Below, piece after piece: positions 12,441 through 22,964 of a stretch of DNA of 64,000 nt (position 1 is its first letter; every line of letters starts with the position of its first letter). A program made the translations under genes and the position numbers. Source of the stretch: Stenopsyche tienmushanensis (Eukaryota; Arthropoda; Insecta; Trichoptera; Stenopsychidae); the NCBI GenBank assembly GCA_008973525.1, contig WACJ01000110.1:186001-250000 (forward strand), in the 5' to 3' direction. The notes under the pieces are model-generated. The model saw nothing but the letters and a program-made list of their open reading frames with translations. It was not told where the DNA came from and searched no databases.

Positions 12441-12689
12441 AGAAAATAAATAGTCAATGGATGAGTGCATGTTTCGAAATAGTCTCAAAAAAAGTAAGGA
12501 GCCCTATACACGATCCAAATTAAAACAAAACTTGTCTAATCTGATAGAAAGTATATATTTAAAAGTGGAAGAAAATTTACATCGGTCCAATCATTTAGTA
12601 ATCCATTTAAAGTAGTCTGTTTTCATAAGACAAACATTGTACTCGAAGGTGCATTAAATTGATTATGTGAGCAAATAGCATCAACCGCA

Positions 12690-13210
12690 TCGATGATGGC
12701 GTCTTCCGCTCGATGGATACGTTTAAGTAGCTCATTTGCACAATGTAAAGCACATTTTGGCCTCAAACGTCTCCGTGTGGAAGCAGCGCTCAATCAAAGG
12801 AGCGGTTATCCTGACCGCATCCCCCGCAGCATCCTGAGACGTTCATTAAAACCTGATCTTCGCATCGTCTTCGGCGGAAAGTCACACACGAACCCACGTA
12901 ATGATGTGGGAACAAAGCGAGCTGGTAACAAACTTTGCGGCGGAATGAAGAGCACTCCGACCTTCCGGCGAGAAGAGCAAATGGCCGTGAAGTAATTGTG
13001 AGCCATTGCAAACAGTCTCGAATGGAATAATACGTTTAAGCGAACTCGTTTATAAAGTTTTCAACCCTTTTGGAGGGGCACGTAGTCTGGAAGAGACGGG
13101 ACGCAAATAGCAATGAAGAACGCGTGTGCAGAAAGCATCGCGATGTGCCGCAAATACTCGCCGAAGGCCGTGCAAGGGCGCATTTCAAATTAAATCGTTA
13201 ATTACCATTC
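12690..13210. other. G+C-richer island, no gene assigned
   Basis: Overlapping frames of 66-100 codons exist on both strands (12693-12995 plus, 12790-13011 and 12806-13006 minus). None carries a motif I recognise, and the coexistence of several suggests composition rather than coding. It is unique within the window and a candidate regulatory island. Confidence 0.35.
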
Positions 13211-13544
13211 ATCCCCATTTGTCGTTGGTTGTCTCCTTCGGTAATGGCCTAGGCGATATTGCGACTATAAATTTCATACTTATAATTAATTCAACTAAAT
13301 TTTATGGCATGCCAGACAATTTCCATTTTAAATATTCTTATACAACCCATTTTTCCCCATTATTTTTTTAATGAAATTAAAAAATATATCAACTTTTTAT
13401 CATATTTCCATATTAATTCAAAATATTGAAAGCAGCTGAGCCTTATATTGCACGTAGAAACCTTTCATAAAAACAGGTGAGCTCAAATTACAAAAAAAGT
13501 ATTAAAATATTCCCCAGGTGATTTTTAATGCGTTCGTACTTTTG

Positions 13545-13715
13545 AAGTGAAATTTGAATAGGCGTGGCAGGGTAAATTGACTTGAACGTCACGAAAAATG
13601 AAACTCCAATGGACAGTTGGCCAGAAAGAGAGGGAGAAACATTTGTAGTCTTTCTGTCTCCGTCGCATTCATCATAGATACGCTACGCACGCTGTCCCTA
13701 CTATGTTTCTCTGGT
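13545..13715 (+). repeat. Dispersed repeat, family R5 (copy 2)
   Basis: The copy contains GACTTGAACGTCACGAAAAA, TGAAACTCCAATGGACAGTT and GTAGTCTTTCTGTCTCCGTC, matching 9485-9650 and the reverse complement of 34095-34225. The three copies differ by scattered substitutions and small indels. Confidence 0.75.
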
Positions 13716-13865
13716 TAGGCCGTCTATTTTTTTTTTTATACTTGCTAGTACCAGGCGTGTTGCTGCTACAAAACTAATAATTCTAAAAATATCGTTAGAA
13801 ATTTGAACGAGTTATCTTGTTTAATTAGGAATGATAGAAAGAATGAAATTTATTTTCTCTCCGAT

Positions 13866-14162
13866 AATGAACATACAAACATTGATTTTTATATATAAGA
13901 TCTACTGTAAGTAAATTATACTATACTTATATTATTTGAGAAAGTACAAAAAATAAATTATCAAAGTTTTATCGCAATCGAATAAACGGTTTGGCAGCGC
14001 ATTAAATACGGACAAACAAACATTAATTTTTATATATTAGACTATGCTTATGTTACTTGCAAAATTTTTAGCAATAAGTGGACGAAGTTTTATTGCAATC
14101 TAATGAACGGTATGGCAGCGCATTTCAAACGAACAAAGCCCAATTATTTTTTCTATATTAGA
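13866..14162 (+). repeat. Tandem repeat, two units plus a partial third
   Basis: Units of about 125-140 bp each start with GRACAAACAAACATTRATTT and end with ATYGAATRAACGGTWTGGCA then GCGCATT. Unit one is about 13866-14008, unit two about 14009-14134, and a third begins at 14135 and fades by 14162. A related start occurs at about 30343. Such motifs resemble retroelement 3' ends in insects, but I cannot assign the family. Confidence 0.6.
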
Positions 14163-14442
14163 AAAAGAAGAAGATTACACAACACACAGCGCCATCTTTT
14201 AACTAACAATTACATACTGTTATTATTATCAACATTATTTTTCATAGTTAAGTTGAGTCTACACATTCAGCAATAACAAGGAAGATTTGTCGAACTTATT
14301 TTTACAATAGTTTTCCTCTTAAGGAAAGTTTGTTAAGCCAAAACTCATATGTCACAGAGACGCTACACATCAATAGAAAAGGAAATCCGATTAATGTTAT
14401 GAACAATGACTAAAAAATATACTATTCTAAATATGACAAAAA

Positions 14443-14536
14443 AAGGTTTTAACCTTTTAACTGCCACTGACTCATCAGCGCGTACAAATGCGACGCGCCA
14501 GTGAGTCGTTGGCATTTAACAGGTTAAAAACCCCTT
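14443..14536. mobile_element. 94-bp foldback MITE, TTAACC ends
   Basis: Two arms of about 40 nt pair with scattered mismatches: 14443-14482 with 14494-14536, around a short centre. The left arm has TTTTAACCTTTTAACTGCCA and the right arm is the inverted TGGCATTTAACAGGTTAAAA. An inner perfect 6-bp stem, GCGCGT/ACGCGC (14478-14483 and 14493-14498), caps it. TTAA next to CC(C)TTT is typical of piggyBac-type ends, but assignment without a transposase is tentative. Confidence 0.7.
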
Positions 14537-14779
14537 AAGTCGTCTTCCCTTTGTTAAAAGGCCTTAATAACTTTCAAGGATAGCGATTTCAGTTAATTAT
14601 ACCTACATTTTATGAAGGTTAAAATGTTGATCTTTAACATTTTAATATTTCTTTTATTTATCATTGATATACTCGTATCCTTAAATTCAGATATAATGGG
14701 CATGTTTTAGTTTTTAAATGATTAAAAAACTAAATAAACAAAATTGAAAAGGATAAAAAGTTGAGCCTTGTTAAAATAA

Positions 14780-15010
14780 ATTTGAGTAAATGTAAACGTG
14801 TAGGGGTAACTTTACAGCACAACTTTGTCATCCATGTACGAGTGTATGACGAGGCGTAAGATACCCGTCTTTATTTCCGAATTTCAGTACACAAATATAC
14901 AACCATCGCTCCTGTGTAACAACACAAATGTGTTTTTTTTAAATTTTATATTAGGACGTTTTAGATTTAATTCAAGAGGAACCATAGCATTTTTGCAGCG
15001 TCCATGAAAC
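14780..15010 (+). repeat. Dispersed repeat, family R4 (copy 1 of 3)
   Basis: It begins TTTGAGTAAATGTAAACGTG then TAGGGGTAACTTTACAGCAC, and continues with a GTACGAGTG block and a block near GAGGCGTAAGA. The copies at 52520-52735 and 60150-60330 follow the same order. This copy diverges after about 14880. It does not encode a recognisable protein. Confidence 0.7.
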
Positions 15011-15449
15011 ACGATGGACACAGTCCAATTTTTAAGTAATGTGTTTTATCCTGACATTTTAAACACCTCCAGGAAGTAATAGATTTTACGACTGCGTCGC
15101 TAAATTTCGTCCATTAAAGAATAAAATCTTGGCATTTAGGAGAAGTTATAAAACTTCGCTCTTTCGTAGGAAAATATATTATTTTTGGTGAAATTCTTTG
15201 TTAATTTTGCTAATTGTTATTCTATTTAATGTTTTTAGCAATTATTTTCTCTGCTTTAAAATATATTGTAGTTGTAGGTGGTTTGTATAAAATAAGTATT
15301 AAGATCGTATTCTTTTTCTATTTGACTCAAAAGGAGTCCATTACATCTGTAGTTTCTGCAATCGCAGCGAAACTGTCATCTACATTTCTAGCAAAATGGC
15401 AATGTGCGACGCTGAGCACGTTCCTTTGAATACTAATAGGATTCTCGTG

Positions 15450-16015
15450 GATAAGATTTGAAATGCAAGTTATTATTCGTTTGAACATCTCCCGGTGTTT
15501 ATAACTTCGCAGCAGTTCAAGCGTAAATAATTCGATGCAGAATATGGCTCGCAAAAGGAAGTGTCATAAATTCTGGTTGTTTCGCGCGTGTCCCGGTCCG
15601 GTGCTGGAGGAGCACGTCCTAAAGAGAAGAAGTCTTTCCAAATCGGGTGCATCCATCTTCCAGAAGGTAGACATATTTCGGAATGCCACGTAGAACCCCC
15701 GACGGATACATCAAAAATTGTCTCCGATCGAAGAATAATGACCGCAATTTTCGACATCTTTTTCGCCGACGTCATCGTTTCGGCTGGAGGGGTTCGGGAT
15801 AGGTTCTGTCGATTTTCTCCGATTTTATTTTTTGGCGTTGAGTTTTCTTCGCCCCTTGCGAAAATTACTGCTCGTTGGTGTGAAAACCCTCCAAGAGGTG
15901 TGCGCCAATCTATTTTTACTACTCGGTACGCATCGATCAACCCTCAAGGAGCAACGCCGTACACAAGAAATGTTGGCTTCCAAAGAAATTATTCATATCA
16001 CGCCACCAAAAAAAA
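15450..16015. other. G+C-richer island with facing 148- and 155-codon frames
   Basis: A plus-strand frame (15588-16034) and a minus-strand frame (15473-15940) overlap almost completely. Neither shows a domain, a signal peptide or a repeat. One may be a real exon, but complementary long frames often arise when stop codons are rare on both strands. No similar sequence occurs in the window, so a single-copy host exon or regulatory element is possible. I do not assign a product. Confidence 0.3.
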
Positions 16016-16029
16016 TATCTTGACTCATC

Positions 16030-17010
16030 GATAGCGAGGCACTTTAAATTTAAAACGAAAGCATATTTAAGATTTTTCGGGGGAATGTACTAAAAATTCC
16101 TTTGTATGGGGACGCACAAAGTGAGCAACGCCCTCGACAAAAGTATAATTGAATCCTTAAGTTTATTAGTCCATTTAATTTTTCAATACAAAAGCAATAA
16201 TGGATTCCGACGCAAAAATATTCGAAGCCCCTCAACAGAATTATCATTAATTTGAGTGCCGAAACGTCCTGCGAAATCCAGAGTTAGCCTCCCAGACGCT
16301 AACAAAATATATTTCTTAATTATAAGTCTCATTTCCTTTTTGACATTATCAAAGATATAATGAACATTAATTAAACTTCAGATGAAGTAATAATTTTATT
16401 AATTTCCCTTCTTAAAGTCCGGCCTCGTTAATTTTTTATTTATTTCGTCCTTTCTCGAGAAATCCTCTGGTCCAATTAAAAATGATCATCTTCTTAACTT
16501 TAACCAATAAATCAAATTAATCGCGAACGACGAAAAACTTAAAAGTTTGATCGGCGGTTTAATTGCTTCTTTGATAATCGAGTTATAATGATGGGATGTA
16601 GATCTTTATTGTATTAAGGGACAAATTTAATTTCTTGGAGGAAAAGGAACATGGGATAAAACTTTATTATCAAAGCGTTTTTTTTTTTTGGTGGGAATTA
16701 ATATTTTTGCAAAGTCGATACGCAGCCGAGCAATATTATTCTTTAATTTAAAATTTTAAGATCCTTAAAAATTTATTTAACTTTGGCGTAACGCCCGAAC
16801 AACTTTCTTCAAATAAAATATACATTTAGCGGGACTTATAATATGCTTCATTCTGAGAGCTTGTCCTCCTTAATATTTTCTTATTATAATACTTACATTA
16901 AAAAGAAGTGGCTTTTTCCTTTCCGAGAAAAGACTCTTCGAGTCGTGTTGGCTGAATTAAATTATATTGACGTACAGCAAATTTGTCATTTTGTATTTCA
17001 TTATGGAGAA
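16030..17010. other. Non-coding, AT-rich
   Basis: No repeat shared with the window and no convincing frame. The end of the block is the insertion point of the non-LTR element. Confidence 0.55.
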
Positions 17011-17018
17011 CAATGCAA

Positions 17019-17062
17019 AATTATTTATTTATTTATTTATTTTTATTTATTTATTTATTTAT
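17019..17062 (-). repeat. (TTTA)n tail of the non-LTR element
   Basis: Repeated TTTA units with minor interruption lie at the 3' end of the element. A simple-repeat tail instead of poly(A) is characteristic of several non-LTR clades. The plus-strand junction is GCAAAATTATTTATTTATT. Confidence 0.85.
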
Positions 17063-17386
17063 ATATTTTCAAGAGAAACTTACAGCTATTACAGGAATAA
17101 AATAATTAAGTAGTTAAACAGAAGCCATTTATAAGTTTCTTCAGCTAACAAGAAATAAAATTAATTTAAAAAAGAAAAAAAAAGAATTTGATACATATAA
17201 ATTGATATACCGAAAAAAGGGAAAAAACACAAATAAGAAATTTAAAAAAAAACACTAATAAACAGTAGAAAACAGCAAAAAACAGGAATTAGCATTTATG
17301 TTAATATTAAGATGGCTTGAAGAACGACAGTGCAAATGAATTTTTTATAGTGGACAAGCTATCATTAAATAGGTCCACATCCACAT

Positions 17387-18361
17387 CTAAGCCATTGTAT
17401 AAGCCGCACACTCTGACGATGTATGAGTTCTGACGATAGTTAGGAAAGATAGATAGGAAAAAATGGGAATACGTAAAAGGGGCCATCTACGTCTGGAGCG
17501 AATAGGAACTGATAATGAAAACTTGTTTAATATTGCCGGACAATCGATGGCGCCTTTAAGAAGTTTTGAAAGAAAAATTATATCAGCTACGTTGCGACGA
17601 AGATATAATGGAAGAATATGGAATCTACGACATCTAGATATATAGTTGACATCCATTGTGTTGCATTTAAATGAGAGATATCGTAAAAAACGTTTTTGAA
17701 TCGATTCAATTCTATCACTATAAATTGAGTAATATGGATTCCAGATTTGGCTCGCATACTCAAGATGACTTCTTACGTAAGAGCAATATAAAATTTTAAT
17801 GGTTTTGACAGACCGAAACTCCCTAGAACATCTGATAATAAAGCCCAATGATCTAGATGCTTTAGCAACCATTAAATCAATATGTCTATCAAAAAGCATT
17901 TTATTATCATGAATGACACCCAAATCCCTAAAAGAGTTTACTCTTGGGACAGCCTGATTATTAAGAAAATATACCGAATTTAGAAGATTTTTTTTCCGAG
18001 AAAAAGTAACCAGAGCGCATTTTGAAACGTTAAGATCTAATTTATTTATTCGGCAATATTCCGCAAATCTGTCTAGGTCATCTTGGAAGGCTGCGATATC
18101 AGAGATAGATTCAATGGTTTTGAGGATTTTCATGTCGTCAGCAAACAAGAGAAACCTTGAGTTACTGAAGCAATCACCAATGTCGTTGACAAAAAATATA
18201 AAGAGTAGCGGTCCCAGAAGCGAGCCCTGCGGTACACCTGAGGGAATACACCGCCAGTTAGATTTAAATCCATTGCTTACGACAGCCTGGGATCTTCGTC
18301 CGATGTAGGAGGCCAACCATCTCAGCAGGTTACCATGAATTCCTGCTTTAAAAAGTAATAT
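17387..18361 (-). CDS. Reverse transcriptase, C-terminal part (non-LTR type)
   Basis: The frame opens after a TGA at 18362-18364 and reads KAGIHGNLLRWLASYIGRR before SGVPQGSLLGPLLF and, about 30 residues later, FADDMKIL. The FADD pair supplies two of the palm-domain metal-binding Asp residues. After the palm, the LEYASQIWNPYY and IESIQKRFLRYL blocks are typical of the thumb and connection region of jockey/CR1/R1-like elements. The endonuclease and the N-terminal RT fingers are missing, so it cannot mobilise itself. There is no ATG at the start; the open part simply begins at the truncation. Exact clade is uncertain. Confidence 0.9.
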   Translation of the reverse strand: MLLFKAGIHGNLLRWLASYIGRRSQAVVSNGFKSNWRCIPSGVPQGSLLGPLLFIFFVNDIGDCFSNSRFLLFADDMKILKTIESISDIAAFQDDLDRFAEYCRINKLDLNVSKCALVTFSRKKNLLNSVYFLNNQAVPRVNSFRDLGVIHDNKMLFDRHIDLMVAKASRSLGFIIRCSREFRSVKTIKILYCSYVRSHLEYASQIWNPYYSIYSDRIESIQKRFLRYLSFKCNTMDVNYISRCRRFHILPLYLRRNVADIIFLSKLLKGAIDCPAILNKFSLSVPIRSRRRWPLLRIPIFSYLSFLTIVRTHTSSECAAYTMA

Positions 18362-18494
18362 TCAAAAAGTAATTCATGAATATAATAAAATATATAGATT
18401 CTTAAATTTATTTAAAATAACATTATAAATTCAAAATCATCTTGATATAGAATAACAGCATCATGTGCATCATTGGTCATAACACATTTTCATA

Positions 18495-19255
18495 TACACT
18501 TGAGTCTGTGTTTGTGCGATTTTGAAGTTATGTGGTTTTCAAAAATAATAGTACATATCCATCATTTTTCTATAGAGTACAAAGTTTTTTTATGCGAAAG
18601 CAAAACAATCAAGAAAAATGAAGTCGCCATCAGAAAATCAGTCATCAATGGCACAAAATTAAGCTCAAAATTTACATCGCATTCAAGAGATCCTTTATTG
18701 GAAAAAAGCAGGAAAAGCACTTATAATTTTAATTGAGGATTTATCTCAAAAACGATTCCCATATGTGGATATTTAATTATGAAAAATCTCTTCTGTTTCA
18801 TGAACTCATAAAGCAGCGAGCAGAATTCAAATTCCAACAGGAGCTTAACCTTTCCCTTTTTCGTACTTAAAAAAACACCCGCTCGCTACCATCATATTTA
18901 TTTGGTACACCTTATAAAATTCTGAACTCCATATCTACTATATCTCATATATTAAAATCGATATTCCCATGATTAGAATCGAGTTGTAGTAAATATATAA
19001 TGCCGAAGGAAAGATTAAGAATTACATGTCTCCAAACCACAAACGACGAAAAAGACGATTTCAATACAGAAGGTGCATAAAATAATCGCATAAAAAAAGT
19101 TTTTTTTATAAATCTTTTTTATGCGATCTTTGGAACGTTCTATCACATTGGATTGAATTGATGCGGTTTTTAAAAATAATGAAACTTATCTCTCAATGTT
19201 CTATGTAGTTCAAATCTTTTTTATGCGATTTTTTTTTATGCGACTCCCGTAAGAT
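18495..19255 (+). mobile_element. Tigger/pogo-like element with ATGCGA modules
   Basis: A module of about 100 bp (TGCGATTTTGAAGTTATG, TCAAAAATAATRRWAC, TTTTTTTATGCGA) occurs at about 18505-18600. A related, longer module lies in the same orientation at 19085-19250. The middle contains decayed plus-strand frames with KKNEVAIRKS and, in another frame, IPICGYLIMKN. These resemble the DNA-binding part and the IPISGPLIxEKA block of CENP-B/jerky/Tigger transposases. The architecture repeats at 22258-22830. Assignment to Tigger/pogo is moderate because the frames are badly broken. Confidence 0.5.
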
Positions 19256-19302
19256 ACGCAAGATCAATGCTCCAACTATTCATGAACAATTTATCTAACT
19301 TT

Positions 19303-19342
19303 CTATAGCGTGTTCCCTGTGTTAACACTATAGAAGGGTTGA
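19303..19342. repeat. Fragment of family R2 MITE
   Basis: On the minus strand it reads TCAACCCTTCTATAGTGTTA and then a CAGGGAACACGCTATAGAAAG-like block, matching the first 40-45 bp of the 36268-36450 element. The rest of the element is absent. Confidence 0.65.
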
Positions 19343-19588
19343 CCATTTCTTTTTGGTTCAAGTACACGTTAATTTCAAACTGAAAAACATTTAAAATAGC
19401 TAAAATTTTAGACATGTGTTCCAAACTGTGCGAAAATTATCAAGTTTCAGATCATATTTTTCATATTGAAAAAAAGTTATTCAATATATAAAAAATAATG
19501 TTGATATGTCTATCCATATGTACTAATACTATAAGTTATAAATAAATAACATAGAGATAGGAATAAATAGTCCTTATACATAAATAAT

Positions 19589-19608
19589 GTTGTGCAATAT
19601 TGCACAAC
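19589..19608. repeat. Perfect 20-bp palindrome
   Basis: GTTGTGCAATATTGCACAAC is fully self-complementary. It contains two overlapping TTGTGCAAT-type half sites of the kind bound by C/EBP or PAR bZIP factors. Whether it binds anything is unknown. Confidence 0.7.
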
Positions 19609-19609
19609 C

Positions 19610-20440
19610 AAAAAATCCACAGGATTCTACAAATTTATCAAAAAATACAGAGTATCGTTTGTTAAATGTTAGGGGGACCCAAAAATATTCGCGTATTTAT
19701 TTAAATTTATCAATGGTAAGAGTTTTATATACAACATTATAAAGTGTAATTCTGTTCATTATTCAACTCATCTTCCCGTCTCTTTGGCAGTCCTTTGGTC
19801 CCTTTTATGTAAAAACTTTTCGGTGCAGGAGCGAAAAACGATTTTAAATGCATTTCCACTCTAGCTGCATAAATCGGTTTTCTCTCAGTTCAATCTCTAG
19901 TTCCAATTTAATTCCCGTATTTTATCTAGTGTCAATTATCACGAAGCAGTATTGCCATCATTTTGTTGAATAAATATAAAGGTTTTCTCTTTTTTATGCA
20001 AAATGGCAGATTTTAGTGTATCGTTATCAAAACACAATCCCGGTTCATCCTTCAAGCAATTATTTTATCCATTGTCCGATTTAAATTTCTGAAACCAATA
20101 TTGGCATCTGTCAATTGTTACCACTACACCATAAACATCTTTGATTATTTTACTGACTTTTGTGGCATTTCGATCTAAATCAAAAAAAGGCAACATACAA
20201 TAAAATAATATTTAACAGCAGTTCTGACACAAATTGAGCTCAAACATATGGCATCAAAATGTGCGAATACTTTTCAATATCCCTAATATAATATAATGTA
20301 CATTTTTATAATTTGTAATGAATTTTTGGCTTTTGTGTTAGTGCACGATTCCAATGCAATGCTATATATTAAATATTTTTATTACGAACATTCAAGTTGA
20401 ATACATGTTTTCAACGCCAAACATAAGGAAAAGCTTTTTA
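19610..20440. other. Non-coding, AT-rich
   Basis: No gene and no repeat shared with the rest of the window. Confidence 0.55.
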
Positions 20441-21080
20441 TACGCGTAAATTTGGCAGCAATTCGTTGCCAAATGGCATTTTGTCGCATATTTCTCGCAA
20501 AACCAAACTACTTCGCCTCAAATAACCAATTTCGCTAGCTGCTTTATTGCTCGCAGAAAATAATTTCGAATTGTAAATTACCCATAAACACTGGATTAAT
20601 TCGCTTTATTAAACGTATCCTTATAAACTGGTGCCTGCAATAGCGCGGCTCCATCCCCGGTAACCTTATTAATTTTCTTCGCGGCCTTCGACCCAAAACT
20701 ATCCGAGTGGGCTGGTAGGCTTTTCTTTCCTAGAGCATAATCTATTATTTACGAGTACCGTGGGAAATGAATAAACCACTTCACACTTTTACGCCCAGGA
20801 ACGTAGCCCTTCGCGGTAGAATGCTTCCGGGGCGAGCATAACCGTGTGATTATGGCCGGGGTGAATGGAAAACTTTCTCGGAGCAAACTTCGGCACAGTA
20901 AATTAGTGGCTTATTGAGAATATGGGAAAACAGTTAATGTAGAGCCAATACCGAAATCGGAATATAAAGCTCCGAAGGCTGCCATGAAGGCGCCGTTGTA
21001 TGGGGCTCCGACCGATTCGGAACTACGCATTCGGCAATACAGCCTGTCGACTAAATGTACGCAGCCTTTGGTCTTGTGTG
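20440..21080. other. G+C-richer island, no gene assigned
   Basis: This is balanced-composition, unique sequence without a long frame on either strand. The flank up to 21400 holds only short frames (21055-21276 and 21158-21394, plus) without family signatures. It is a candidate conserved non-coding region. Confidence 0.35.
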
Positions 21081-21436
21081 TTTGCTTAAAAGCAAATCAA
21101 ATAAATGGGACGAAGAAGTTAATCACGCGCTCAATTTGTACGTGATTAACTTCATCGTTGTGTTTCAATGGCTCCTGGTCCAAGGCAGCAATGTCCAACC
21201 TTTTAGACCCGGCTTGCAAAATATCAAATTTATCCAACGCCCTAGATTATTACATGAGCCTTTTATTACGCTTTGATTGCACCCTACACCTTTATTATTA
21301 TAATAGCGTACCATTATTGGGCTTTGATATTATTATTGCGGATACGTTGATAGTATTTCTTCATAAGTCTCATCAATTTGAATCCATATATTAGTTTCAA
21401 ATAGATATTTTTGCATTTTAAACAAAATATAAAAAA

Positions 21437-21975
21437 TACGACGGGTATTCAAATATAAACCGGAATTTTGCTGATCAAATTTATTAGTGATATTTATGAA
21501 TACATATGGAGTATTTTATTTTTCTACACAGTTAATTTCATTCATTAAAGTTTCTTGTTCCTATCAGTGAGAAAAAAAGGCAAGAAGTAGCATCCTCTGT
21601 TGCGCAACGCATAATTATTCATTTTTATTTAAGCAACCTTAGCGTCATCTAGCAGTTCGCAATAATAGAGCGTATTCATCATCTACGTCCGTCAATACGA
21701 TTCGAGTCCCAAAATACTTAATCAAACAATTGCTTAGAGTAGCAACACCAAACTGTGCCTTAAGTTTTCTTTAAATTTCACGCCTTTGTTTTTATGAAAA
21801 CTAATAATATCGCGTTGCGCAACAAACGGTAACAACAACTACTTCTCGCCTGCTTTCTTCAATGACGGGATCAAGAAACTTCCTATCCAATAGAATTTCC
21901 ACATGTATTTTTAATGAAGAAAACTATGTTAAAAAATAAGATACATCATTTGTATTTTTATATTTCTCAATAAAT
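21437..21975. mobile_element. Long-arm irritans-like mariner derivative
   Basis: It starts TACGACGGGTATTCAAATAT then AAACCGGAATTTTG, the same terminus as the MITEs at 41749-41890 and 49507-49620. The left arm (21437-21625) and the right arm (about 21815-21975) pair over much of their length: AAGTTTCTTG, the TGTTGCGCAACGC block and the ATACATATGG/ACAAATGATG block occur inverted. Between them, the minus strand has LKAQFGVATLS, a mariner N-terminal block. The outer terminus on the right is lost. Arms this long are unusual for mariner, which normally has TIRs of about 30 bp. Confidence 0.7.
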
Positions 21976-22084
21976 TTTTACTGTAATGGGTTTGACCTTG
22001 GATACTTGTTATACAAGTCCTAGTATTCAAATTATTTATAGATATATTTTCCAAAGAAGTATATTTTCTGAAAAAATATAACAA

Positions 22085-22132
22085 TGACCTAACAGGTCCT
22101 GCTATCTTATGACCACTCACTGCTTCAAATGA
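22085..22132 (-). repeat. Tc1-like terminus (copy 1 of 4)
   Basis: CTTATGACCACTCACTGCTT then CAAATG corresponds to the copies at about 24300, 54530 and 58380. In reverse it begins CAGTGAGTGGTCATAAG, a form common at Tc1/mariner ends. No transposase is recognisable next to it. Confidence 0.45.
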
Positions 22133-22257
22133 TTGGTGATTTTTCCTTTATTTAATACTTGTATTTGGCTTCAATTTGTTTTTTAACAAGGATCAATGTT
22201 GATAAAATCGCAGATAAAAATCCCGAATAAATCTAAGATAGTGATAGATAGATACAA

Positions 22258-22830
22258 TTGGGTATGTTTTTATGCGGATCTTTTTTATGCGATTTTGAAG
22301 TTATGCGGCTTTCAAAAATAATGAAACCTTTCCCTCATTTTTTCCATAGAGGACAAAGCTTTTTTTATGCGAATGCGCATAAAAAAAACATTTCAACTTA
22401 TTAAGCATTATTTTATTTTGAAGTCAAGTATTATATTAAAAACACTTCTCAACATGAATTGCTTGAGGATACTTCCTTGAATGAAGATGATATTGTTGGT
22501 TTGATATGGCAGCGAATAAACAGAATACCTTATTGAAGTGGAATAAATTCCTGCCCAAAGGTTATATAAAAAGCTAGTCAACTTTGCAATAAATTAGAAA
22601 ATCTATTTATTATACACGACTGACATATCAAAAAAATAAGTAAAAAAATAATGTTTAAATCGTGACAAAACTTTTTTTATGTGATTTTTTGTACATTCTA
22701 TCGCACTAATTTGAAGTTATGCGATTTTTAAAAATAATGGAACTTATTCTTCAGTTTTCTATTTAGTTCAAGTCTTTTTATATGCGATTCTCTGTGAAAC
22801 GTATTTATCGCATAAAAATAAACCCAAGTG
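22258..22830 (+). mobile_element. Tigger/pogo-like element with terminal inverted repeats
   Basis: The left end, TTGGGTATGTTTTTATGCGG (about 22258), is inverted at the right end as CGCATAAAAATAAACCCAAG (about 22808-22827). Inside, a TATGCGATTTTGAAGTTATG module appears at 22285-22385 and again at 22670-22785 in the same orientation. The middle contains an HELLEDTSLNEDDIVGLI stretch in frame, similar in style to the acidic C-terminal part of Tigger/jerky transposases. This copy and 18495-19255 share both modules but have different internal deletions. Confidence 0.55.
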
Positions 22831-22924
22831 TATAGCCGTTATAATATAATGAAAACATCTATCTCTTCTTACGCGTGCATTGATTTCTATTCTGTGGTGA
22901 TGCCCAAGAAGTGAATAATCATCG

Positions 22925-22962
22925 GATAACCTTGGTTGCCGGGAAGATGTCCTTCCTGCAGA
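22925..22962 (+). repeat. LTR stem-loop core fragment
   Basis: CGGATAACCTTGGTTGCCGG then GAAGATGTCCTTCCTGCAG matches the R-like stem-loop of the LTRs at 27430, 41465 and 61987. The right arm is intact while the left carries an extra C. Flanking LTR parts are not recognisable. Confidence 0.5.
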
Positions 22963-22964
22963 TT

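Larger units (their letters stand above)
17017..18364 (-). mobile_element. 5'-truncated non-LTR retrotransposon
   Basis: On the minus strand it starts inside the reverse transcriptase coding region (about 18350-18364), runs through the end of the frame at 17387 and a 3' UTR of about 320 bp, and ends in a (TTTA/TAAA)n tail at about 17019-17062. Truncation at the 5' end and a simple-repeat tail are the normal outcome of target-primed reverse transcription. The intact frame suggests a fairly young insertion compared with the mariners around it. I could not find a clear target-site duplication. Confidence 0.88.
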
